Below the pieces are notes generated by a model. It ran no database searches. It saw nothing but the letters and a program-made list of their open reading frames with translations, and was not told the DNA's origin. A DNA stretch of 11,791 nt from an uncultured Oscillibacter sp. GTDB lineage: Bacteria > Bacillota > Clostridia > Oscillospirales > Oscillospiraceae. Positions within the stretch are counted from its first letter, which is position 1; the number at the start of each line of letters is the position of its first letter. Positions 6,672-11,791 of the stretch are shown here, piece after piece. The position numbers were made by a program, and so were the translations under genes. The DNA lies in the NCBI GenBank assembly GCA_910587875.1, contig CAJUOD010000089.1, forward strand, positions 1 to 11,791. The letters are read 5' to 3'.

Positions 6672-7187
6672 ATGCGGTCCAGACAGATCAGCTGCTGCTT
6701 CACCGGCCACCGCCCCGGGAAGCTGCCCTGGCGCTATGACGAGGCGGACCGGCGCTGTCTCTCCCTGAAGCGGCGCATCGCCGACGCCGTGGAGGCCGCC
6801 TATGAGGAGGGCTACCGCCACTTCCTCTGCGGCATGGCCCTGGGCTGCGACCTCTATTTCTGCGAGGCCGTTCTGGCCCTCCGGCAACGGCGTCCGGACG
6901 TCACTGTGGAGGCCGCCGTTCCCTGCCCCACTCAGGCGGACGCCTGGGCCCCGGACCAGCGGGAGCGGTACCGTCGGCTGGTGGAGGCCTGCGATTTTGA
7001 GACGCTGGTCTCCGCCAAGTACACGCCCTACTGCATGCAGCGGCGGGACCGCTACATGGTGGACCACGCCTCCCTGCTCATCGCCGCCTTCGACGGCACC
7101 CCCGGCGGCACCCAATACACCATGCAGTATGCCATAAGCCGCCAGGTCTCCATCGTGGATCTGCCTCTGGTACTGGAGGAGCCCTGA
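6672..7187 (+). CDS. SLOG-domain protein, DUF1273/YpsA-like, probable SOS gene
   Basis: A 171-residue single-domain protein of the SLOG (SMF/DprA-LOG) Rossmann superfamily, close to DUF1273/YpsA-like proteins. Relatives bind nucleotides or nucleotide-derived ligands, but the role of this branch is not settled. Key features are CCFTGHRPGKLPW (8-20), a glycine-rich turn LCGMALGCDLYFCE (52-65), and a C-terminal ligand-type region MVDHASLLIAAFDGTPGGTQ (129-148). No membrane segment is present. The ATG at 6672 follows GAGAGGAGG (6657-6665) at good spacing. Upstream in-frame starts would lie before the promoter. Its promoter contains a perfect LexA-type box, so it should respond to DNA damage. It is divergent from a Nudix hydrolase. 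It is shorter than DprA and lacks the extra domains, so it is unlikely to be DprA itself. Confidence 0.86.
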   Translation: MRSRQISCCFTGHRPGKLPWRYDEADRRCLSLKRRIADAVEAAYEEGYRHFLCGMALGCDLYFCEAVLALRQRRPDVTVEAAVPCPTQADAWAPDQRERYRRLVEACDFETLVSAKYTPYCMQRRDRYMVDHASLLIAAFDGTPGGTQYTMQYAISRQVSIVDLPLVLEEP

Positions 7188-7204
7188 ATTTTTTTCGGGG
7201 CTCC
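7178..7204. terminator. Hairpin overlapping the SLOG stop codon
   Basis: GGAGCCCTGAA (7178-7188) pairs with TTCGGGGCTCC (7194-7204, one T-G pair) around a T5 loop, so the stem contains the SLOG TGA stop. Only TTCC follows the stem, so the T-run is in the loop instead of after it. It could end SLOG transcription weakly or protect the 3' end. Confidence 0.4.
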
Positions 7205-7270
7205 TTCCGCATATTTCGCCGCTCTCCGCAAACCCTAAGCCCAGATATTTTCGGTTTGGGAGGCGGTCCT

Positions 7271-8167
7271 ATGTTCGCGAAGCGCACCGACCTGGCCCTG
7301 GAGGCCCGGGAGCTCTGGCAGGAGTCCACGGAGAAGACCACCCGGCTCTCCGGGGTCAAGGCCGTGAAGTCCAAGGAGGAAGGCTATCCCGTCACTCGGG
7401 TGGACATCCTGGACCGGCGGGGAGAGGAGGCCCTGGGAAAACCCCAGGGGAGCTATCTCACCATTGACCTGACCAGCTTCTGGCAGCGGAAGCCGGACTT
7501 TTTTGAGCGGGCCGTCCGGGTGGTGGGCGGCCAGTTAAAGGCCATGGTCCCCTCGGAGGGCCCCGCCCTGGTGGTGGGCCTGGGGAACGCTGCCATGACC
7601 CCGGACGCCGTGGGCCCCCTGGCGGCGGACAGCGTGCTGGTCACCCGGCACCTCATCGCCGCCAGCCCCAAGCACTTCGCCGGCTTCCGGCCCGTGGCGG
7701 TGTTCCGGGCGGGGGTGCTGGGCACCACCGGCGTGGAGTCCGCCGAGGCCGTCCGGGGCCTGGTGGAGCAGGTGAAGCCCTCCCTGGTCATCGCCATCGA
7801 CGCCCTGGCCGCCCGGCGGGTGGGCCGGATGTGCGCCACGGTGCAGCTCTCGGACACGGGCATCGTCCCCGGCTCCGGCGTGGGCAACCACCGTGCGGCG
7901 CTGAACCGGGAGACCCTGGGGGTCCCGGTGTTTGCCATCGGCGTGCCCACGGTGGTGGACGCCGCCACCCTGGCGGCGGACCTTCTGGAGGAGTCCGGCG
8001 TTGCCGAGCTGGACGAGACCCGCCTCCGCCACGGGAAAGCCCCCCTGACGGTGACCACCCGAAACGTGGATCAGCAGGTCCGGGAGCTGAGCAAGGTAGT
8101 GGGCTACAGCGTCAACTGGGCCTTGCAGGATTTGGAAATCGAGGAGATCAACGCCCTATTAGCCTGA
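7271..8167 (+). CDS. gpr: Germination protease GPR (peptidase family A25)
   Basis: A 298-residue protease that degrades small acid-soluble spore proteins at the start of germination, supplying amino acids and freeing spore DNA. It is made in the forespore as a zymogen. Family motifs are clear: RTDLALEA (5-12), VVGLGNAAMTPDAVGPLAAD (101-120) with catalytic-type D112, and SLVIAIDALAARRVGR with D177, matching the two essential Asp residues known in Bacillus GPR. SDTGIVPGSGVGNHR (194-208) is also typical. By analogy with the Bacillus RTD/LA cleavage point, the propeptide would be only about seven residues. The ATG at 7271 follows GGGAGG (7258-7263). An in-frame TTG at 7256 overlaps that site. The gene marks the host as a spore former and converges on rnc. 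Confidence 0.94.
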   Translation: MFAKRTDLALEARELWQESTEKTTRLSGVKAVKSKEEGYPVTRVDILDRRGEEALGKPQGSYLTIDLTSFWQRKPDFFERAVRVVGGQLKAMVPSEGPALVVGLGNAAMTPDAVGPLAADSVLVTRHLIAASPKHFAGFRPVAVFRAGVLGTTGVESAEAVRGLVEQVKPSLVIAIDALAARRVGRMCATVQLSDTGIVPGSGVGNHRAALNRETLGVPVFAIGVPTVVDAATLAADLLEESGVAELDETRLRHGKAPLTVTTRNVDQQVRELSKVVGYSVNWALQDLEIEEINALLA

Positions 8168-8175
8168 CGTGATGG

Positions 8176-8204
8176 AAAAACCCCGGCGGAAGTATCCGCC
8201 GGGG
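8176..8204. terminator. Terminator between gpr and rnc
   Basis: A 10-bp perfect GC stem (CCCCGGCGGA 8181-8190, TCCGCCGGGG 8195-8204) closes an AGTA loop. On the minus strand it is followed directly by TTTTT (8180-8176), making a strong end for the rnc operon. On the plus strand it is followed by a weaker T-rich tract (8205-8218) that probably ends gpr. Confidence 0.88.
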
Positions 8205-8213
8205 ATGTTCTTC

Positions 8214-8894
8214 TTATTCAGGCAGGCTCTCTAAGGCGCTGCGGGCGGCGGCCTGTTCCGCCTCCTTCTTGCTGTGGCCGCAGCCGGAGCCGATGGGCGC
8301 GCCGTTCAGCAGCACCTCCGCCGCGAAGGTCTTGGCGTGGTCCGGACCCCGCTCGCCCACCATGCGGTAGGACAGCACCTGGTCCGCCTGGCGCTGGACC
8401 AGCTCCTGAAGGGCCGTCTTGTAGTCCCGGCGGCGCTCCTCCACCACCTCTTCCCGCTCCGCGTCCAGCAGCACCCGGTGGATCAGCGCCGAGGCGGCGG
8501 CGATGCCCCCGTCCAGGTACACGGCGGCAAAGACCGCCTCCGTAGCGTCCGCCAGGATGGAGGTCCGGGTCCGGCCTCCGCCGGACTCCTCTCCCCGGCC
8601 CAGGCGCAGATAGGCCCCCAGGTTCAGCTTCTTGGCCACCTCATAGAGGCTCTGCTCGCACACCAGGGCCGCCCGGATGCGGGTCAGGTCCCCCTCCGGC
8701 AGGTCCGGGTGCTGGGCGAAGAGGAATTCCGCCGTCACGAAGCCCAGCACCGAATCCCCCAGGAACTCCAGGCGCTCGTTGCTGGACAGATGGTCCGCCC
8801 GGTGCTCGTTGGCATAGGAGCTGTGGCACAGGGCTTTCTCCAGCAGCGCCTTGTCCCGGAAAGCGTAATCCAGTTTTTTCTCCAGATCCTGCAT
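8214..8894 (-). CDS. rnc: Ribonuclease III
   Basis: A 226-residue double-strand-specific endoribonuclease that processes rRNA precursors and cuts structured mRNAs. The N-terminal nuclease domain (about 1-150) has the signature NERLEFLGDSVL (39-50) with metal ligands E43 and D47, and DATEAVFAAVYLDGG (116-130) with D116 and E119. A double-stranded-RNA-binding domain follows from about DYKTALQELVQ (157-167) to the end, with GHSKKEAEQAAA (206-217) as its usual last helix. Length is normal. The ATG at 8894 is preferred over upstream starts because GAGAGGA sits five bases before it. It is the last gene of the trmFO-plsX-acpP-rnc run, and smc and ftsY, its frequent partners, do not follow. The leader has three hairpins, one covering the ribosome binding site, so self-cleavage control is possible (inference). 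Confidence 0.95.
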   Translation of the reverse strand: MQDLEKKLDYAFRDKALLEKALCHSSYANEHRADHLSSNERLEFLGDSVLGFVTAEFLFAQHPDLPEGDLTRIRAALVCEQSLYEVAKKLNLGAYLRLGRGEESGGGRTRTSILADATEAVFAAVYLDGGIAAASALIHRVLLDAEREEVVEERRRDYKTALQELVQRQADQVLSYRMVGERGPDHAKTFAAEVLLNGAPIGSGCGHSKKEAEQAAARSALESLPE

Positions 8895-8898
8895 AACG

Positions 8899-8967
8899 GT
8901 CCTCTCTGAAAGGACGCCCCGTGGGGTCACGGGGCGGGCTTCCTCCGCGCCCGCTTTCAGCGGGCGC
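8899..8967 (-). promoter_or_regulatory. Structured rnc leader with three hairpins
   Basis: Between acpP and rnc the transcript can form three successive stems. GCGCCCGCT/AGCGGGCGC (8947-8955 with 8959-8967) has 9 bp. CGCCCCGTG/CACGGGGCG (8915-8923 with 8928-8936) has 9 bp. GTCCT/AGGAC (8899-8903 with 8911-8915) has 5 bp, extendable with a wobble. The last includes the rnc ribosome binding site. No U-run follows the first stem in the gene direction; on the opposite strand it is followed by TTTTT (8971-8975). Confidence 0.5.
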
Positions 8968-8973
8968 AGCTTT

Positions 8974-9222
8974 TTACTTATTCAGCTTGCCTACCAGGTA
9001 GTTCACCGCGTCGCCCACGGTCTTGAGGCCGGAGAGCTCCTCTTCCTCGATCTCGCCGACCTCGAACTCCTCCTCCATGGCCATGACCAGCTCCACCAAG
9101 TCCACGGAGTCCGCCCCCAGGTCCCCCTCGAAGGCGGTGTCCAGGGTGATCTCCTCCGGCTCCTTGGCGAACTGCTCCGCCACCAGTCCCCGCAGCACGC
9201 TTAAAATCTCTTCGTTTGACAT
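8974..9222 (-). CDS. acpP: Acyl carrier protein
   Basis: An 82-residue acidic protein that carries growing fatty acyl chains on a phosphopantetheine arm in type II fatty-acid synthesis. The attachment site is S39 in DLGADSVDLVELVMAMEEEF (34-53), with Val instead of the common Leu after the serine. The rest is the usual four-helix ACP, very rich in Glu and Asp. The ATG at 9222 follows AAGGAGTG by about eight bases. A longer open frame upstream (to 9312) has no family similarity and is rejected. It lies between plsX (86 bases upstream) and rnc (79 bases downstream), the order typical of Firmicutes, but without fabD or fabG in between. Confidence 0.97.
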   Translation of the reverse strand: MSNEEILSVLRGLVAEQFAKEPEEITLDTAFEGDLGADSVDLVELVMAMEEEFEVGEIEEEELSGLKTVGDAVNYLVGKLNK

Positions 9223-9308
9223 TGCCGTTTCACTCCTTATAGACTTTGCTGCCCTTGAACCAGCAGCTCTTTCATGAAGCCTATCATACGGCAACTGCCG
9301 CCGTGCTG

Positions 9309-10355
9309 TCAAGGGGCATCCGGCAAATTTTGCCTATTTATCCCGACTTTCATCAATTCGATGTGCTCCTCCACGTCGGCGATGAAGCCGCTGGCGGCGT
9401 ATTCCTCCGCCCGGAGGATGGCGTTTCGGACGGCCCGGGCGTCCGAGGAGCCGTGGGCCTTGATGACGGGCTTGGAGATGCCCAGGAAGGGGGTCCCCCC
9501 CACCTCGCTGGGGTCCAGCAGCTTTTTCATCTCCGCCAGGTCCCCCTTCACCAGCCCCGCGGCGATCTTCGTCTTCGCGCTGGAGAGAAAGACCTTCTTC
9601 AATTCCTTCAGCAGGAACTTGGCGGTGCCCTCCAGGGACTTCAGCATGACGTTCCCGGTGAAGCCGTCGGCCACCAGCACGTCGGCCCCGCCCAGCATGG
9701 CGTCCCCGGCCTCCAGGTTGCCTACGAAGTTCAGCCGCCCGGCCTCCGCCGCCTGGGTCAGCAGGGCGTGGGTCTCCTGGCGGAGGCCGTCGCCCTTCTC
9801 CGACTCCGCGCCGATGTTCAGCAGGGCCACCCGGGGCCGCTCCATGTTCAGGACCCGCTTGGCGTAGTAATTTCCCAGATAGGCGAACTGGAGCAGGTAC
9901 TCCGGCGTACACTCGGCGTTGGCCCCGCAGTCGCACAGGAGCATCTTCCCCTCCGCCGTGGGCAGGACGGGCCCCATGGCCGCCCGGCGGATGCCCCGGA
10001 TGCGCTTGACCACCAGGGTGGCCCCCGCCAGCAGGGCCCCCGTGGACCCGGCGGAGACAAAGGCGTCCCCCTCCCCGCTCTTCAGCAGGTTCAAGCCCAC
10101 CGTCAGGGAGGAGTCCTTCTTTCTCTTGAAGGCGGTGGCGGGGTCGTCGGCGATCTCCACCACCTCCGAGGCGTCCCGGATCTCCACCCCGGAGGGGAGG
10201 TTCTTCTCCCCGCACTGCTCCACGGCCTTCAGGATCTCCGCCATCCGGCCCACCAGGATCACGTTGGTCCCGTATTCCTTATGGGCCTCCAGGGCCCCCT
10301 GGACCAGGGCCAGAGGGGCGTTGTCCCCGCCCATGGCGTCCACGATGATCTTCAT
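9309..10355 (-). CDS. plsX: Phosphate acyltransferase PlsX
   Basis: A 348-residue enzyme that makes acyl-phosphate from acyl-ACP, the acyl donor for PlsY in the first step of phospholipid synthesis. It is a soluble, membrane-associated protein. The start MKIIVDAMGGDNAP is diagnostic. Further motifs are FVSAGSTGALLAGATLVVKR (99-118), DCGANAECTPEYLLQFA (143-159), NIGAESEKGD and VADGFTGNVMLKSLEG. The length is slightly above the usual 330 or so, with about ten extra C-terminal residues. The ATG at 10355 follows GAGGGAGGG. The gene starts 25 bases after trmFO and is followed by acpP, whose product supplies its substrate, so a shared transcript makes sense. No FapR-type operator was recognised upstream. 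Confidence 0.95.
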   Translation of the reverse strand: MKIIVDAMGGDNAPLALVQGALEAHKEYGTNVILVGRMAEILKAVEQCGEKNLPSGVEIRDASEVVEIADDPATAFKRKKDSSLTVGLNLLKSGEGDAFVSAGSTGALLAGATLVVKRIRGIRRAAMGPVLPTAEGKMLLCDCGANAECTPEYLLQFAYLGNYYAKRVLNMERPRVALLNIGAESEKGDGLRQETHALLTQAAEAGRLNFVGNLEAGDAMLGGADVLVADGFTGNVMLKSLEGTAKFLLKELKKVFLSSAKTKIAAGLVKGDLAEMKKLLDPSEVGGTPFLGISKPVIKAHGSSDARAVRNAILRAEEYAASGFIADVEEHIELMKVGINRQNLPDAP

Positions 10356-10380
10356 GCTTGACCCTCCCTCTTGTCTCTGT

Positions 10381-11688
10381 TTATTCCAGCACGGTCTCCC
10401 GCAGCTTCTCTATGATCTCCAGGGACCGGCGGCTGAGCTCCGCGTTCTTGTTTCGCTTCCCCTTGACCCGGCGGCCCAGGGGCGGCATGATGCCGAAGTT
10501 GATGTTCATGGGCTGGAAGGCCGTCACGGACCGGTTGGAGACGTACAGCCCCAGGGCCCCAATGGCGGTCTCCTGGGGGAAGTCCGCCGGGGGCAGCCCC
10601 CGGAGCCGCCTCGCCGTCTCCACGCCCACCAGGAAGCCGCTGGCGGCGGACTCCACGTAGCCCTCCACCCCGGTCATCTGCCCGGCGAAGGAGATCCGGG
10701 GCTCCGCCAGGAGGCGGTAATACCGGTCCAGCAGCTTGGGCGAATTCAAAAACGTATTCCGGTGCATCACCCCGTAGCGCAGGAACTCCGCGTCGTGGAG
10801 GGCGGGGATCATGGAGAACACCCGCCGCTGCTCCGGAAAGCGGAGGTGGGTCTGGAAGCCCACCAGGTTATAGACGCTGCCCTCCTGGTTGTCCCGCCGG
10901 AGCTGGACCACGGCGTAGGGCTCCTTCCCCGTCCTGGGGTCCACCAGGCCCCGGGGCTTCAAGGGCCCGTAGCACAGGGTCTCCCGGCCCCGCCGGGCCA
11001 TGACCTCCACGGGCATGCAGCCCTCGAAGACCTTCTGGTCCTCGAAGCCATGGACCTCCGCCTCCTGGGCGGTGGTCAGGGCTTGCCAGAAAGCCTCGTA
11101 TTCCCCCTCATCCATGGGGCAGTTCACGTAGTCCGCCGTGCCCCGGTCGTAGCGGGAACCCATCCAGGCCTTTTCCATGTCGATGCTCTCGGCGGAGACC
11201 AGGGGGGCCGCCGCGTCGTAGAAGTGGAGGGCCGAGCCGTCCCCCAGCAGGGCCTGGAGGCGTTCCGCCAGAGCGTCGGAGGTCAGGGGGCCGGAGGCCA
11301 CGACGACCTCGCCCTCCGGGAGATCGGTGACCTCGCCGGGGACCACGGTGATGTTGGGATGGTTCTGGAGCCGCTCCGTCACCAGCCGGGCGAAGCCGTG
11401 GCGGTCCACCGCCAGGGCCCCTCCGGCCTCGACGCGGGTGGCGTCGGCGCAGGAGAGGATCAGGGAATCCAGGCGGCGGAGCTCCTCCTTGAGGAGGCCT
11501 ACGGCGTTTTCCAGCTGGTCGCTCCGCAGGGAGTTGGAGCAGCAGAGCTCGGCGAAGTATTCCGTCTCATGAGCCGGGGTCTTTTTCTCCGGTTTCATCT
11601 CGCAGAGGGTTACGCTGATGCCTCTCTTGGCAAGCTGCCAGGCGGCTTCGCTGCCGGCCAGGCCGGCGCCTATTACCGTTACGGTCAT
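10381..11688 (-). CDS. trmFO: tRNA m5U54 methyltransferase TrmFO (methylene-THF and FAD dependent)
   Basis: A 435-residue flavoprotein that methylates uridine 54 in the T-loop of tRNA using methylene-tetrahydrofolate instead of S-adenosylmethionine. The FAD-binding start TVIGAGLAGSEAAWQLA (4-20) is followed by the GidA-like stretch LCCSNSLRSDQLENAVGLL (48-66). Two functional cysteines known from Bacillus and Thermus TrmFO correspond to C50 and to C224 in FEGCMPVEVMARRG (221-234). QMTGVEGYVESAASG and FQPMNINFGIMPPL complete the signature. Length matches the family. The ATG at 11688 follows an ideal GGAGGTGA. It probably heads the transcript through plsX, acpP and rnc, given the 25-bp gap to plsX. 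It is often found near topA and dprA in Firmicutes, but that side is outside the window. Confidence 0.96.
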   Translation of the reverse strand: MTVTVIGAGLAGSEAAWQLAKRGISVTLCEMKPEKKTPAHETEYFAELCCSNSLRSDQLENAVGLLKEELRRLDSLILSCADATRVEAGGALAVDRHGFARLVTERLQNHPNITVVPGEVTDLPEGEVVVASGPLTSDALAERLQALLGDGSALHFYDAAAPLVSAESIDMEKAWMGSRYDRGTADYVNCPMDEGEYEAFWQALTTAQEAEVHGFEDQKVFEGCMPVEVMARRGRETLCYGPLKPRGLVDPRTGKEPYAVVQLRRDNQEGSVYNLVGFQTHLRFPEQRRVFSMIPALHDAEFLRYGVMHRNTFLNSPKLLDRYYRLLAEPRISFAGQMTGVEGYVESAASGFLVGVETARRLRGLPPADFPQETAIGALGLYVSNRSVTAFQPMNINFGIMPPLGRRVKGKRNKNAELSRRSLEIIEKLRETVLE

Positions 11689-11777
11689 GGGGTCACCTCC
11701 GTTGAAGGGGTTGGTACTCGCCCTGACGGGCGGGGTGGATTGGATACCAGCGATGGCTGGTTCATTGCACCCCCCAT
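11685..11777 (-). CDS. Possible 30-residue upstream ORF or tail of a preceding gene
   Basis: An open minus-strand frame starts ATG at 11777, with AAGGA nine bases upstream at the window edge, and stops at a TGA overlapping the trmFO start as ATGA. The product would be Pro/Ser/Thr-rich (ending PTPSTEVTP) and resembles no family I recognise. The frame is also open to the window edge, so it could instead be the end of a longer gene. The overlap allows translational coupling to trmFO, but the composition argues for caution. Confidence 0.2.
   Translation of the reverse strand: MGGAMNQPSLVSNPPRPSGRVPTPSTEVTP
11719..11773 (-). promoter_or_regulatory. Structured region before trmFO
   Basis: The 103 bases upstream of trmFO hold CGCCC/GGGCG (11719-11723 with 11728-11732) and ACCAGC/GCTGGT (11746-11751 with 11756-11761, loop GATG). 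The second hairpin is enclosed by GGGGTG/CACCCC (11732-11737 with 11768-11773). It does not match a riboswitch class I know. It may be a leader RNA structure or an intergenic palindromic repeat. No clear promoter was seen here. Confidence 0.4.
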
Positions 11778-11791
11778 TTTCTCTTTTCCTT

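Noticed and set aside
7209..7237. Possible sigma-G promoter of gpr (GCATA, 17-bp spacer, AACCCTA)
   Set aside because: The -35 is acceptable, but the -10 matches only three of the five fixed bases of CATNNTA. It is expected biologically but too weak to annotate.
9223..9308. Separate promoter or strong hairpin for acpP
   Set aside because: Only a 4-bp stem (CGGC/GCCG) and no paired -35/-10 were found; acpP is more likely co-transcribed with plsX.
9246..10361. Long open frame antisense to plsX, and similar long antisense frames over the symporter (4431-5732), the acetyltransferase (2775-4151) and the PHP/PfkB genes
   Set aside because: GC-rich codon use on the real gene leaves the opposite strand open. 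Their products are low-complexity (Gly, Val, Leu, His, Gln, Arg-rich), match no family and have no suitable start signals.
11689..11791. Known riboswitch or T-box, or a FapR operator, before trmFO
   Set aside because: I found no conserved core of a class I know (a folate-type switch was considered because TrmFO uses folate) and no symmetrical FapR-like dyad.
1..11791. tRNA or rRNA genes, CRISPR arrays, insertion sequences, att sites or phage genes
   Set aside because: No cloverleaf, spaced repeats, transposase or integrase-like proteins were seen on either strand.

Overview
The window looks like chromosomal DNA from a GC-rich, endospore-forming member of the Clostridia, probably an Oscillospiraceae-type gut anaerobe. 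The spore protease gene gpr, Firmicutes-type promoters, AGGAGG-like ribosome binding sites and a folate-dependent trmFO support this. The family-level assignment is inference from gene style and base composition, not from a marker gene. I see no tRNA, rRNA, CRISPR array or insertion sequence.

Left block (1-2731, plus strand): a LacI-family regulator, a PHP-domain metal hydrolase and a PfkB-type sugar kinase. The last two overlap by ATGA. Together they read as a small carbohydrate module pairing a regulator, a probable phosphoesterase and a kinase. A strong, symmetrical hairpin terminator (2698-2731) closes it and also serves the convergent gene.

Middle block (2733-6014): a minus-strand protein fusing a DUF2156/lipid-aminoacyl-transferase-like region to a RimJ/RimL-type GNAT domain. 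It is divergent from a sodium:neurotransmitter-symporter (NSS, LeuT-fold) gene with a near-consensus sigma-A promoter. The 250-bp divergent region is AT-rich and carries a short duplication of the acetyltransferase start region. The symporter ends at a UUCG-loop terminator.

Stress block (6068-7204): a minus-strand MTH1/MutT-like Nudix hydrolase is divergent from a short SLOG/DUF1273 (YpsA-like) gene. The SLOG promoter holds a perfect Firmicutes LexA half-site pair (GAAC-N4-GTTC) between its -35 and -10, so it is a strong candidate SOS gene. This is the most interesting observation in the window.

Right block (7271-11791): gpr (plus) converges on a minus-strand housekeeping cluster in the order trmFO-plsX-acpP-rnc. 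It covers tRNA m5U54 methylation, phospholipid/fatty-acid initiation, acyl carrier and RNase III. plsX-acpP-rnc is a trimmed version of the classical Firmicutes plsX-fabD-fabG-acpP-rnc-smc-ftsY cluster. The acpP-rnc gap can fold into three consecutive hairpins, the last covering the rnc ribosome binding site. The 100 bp before trmFO hold further structure and a possible 30-codon upstream ORF.
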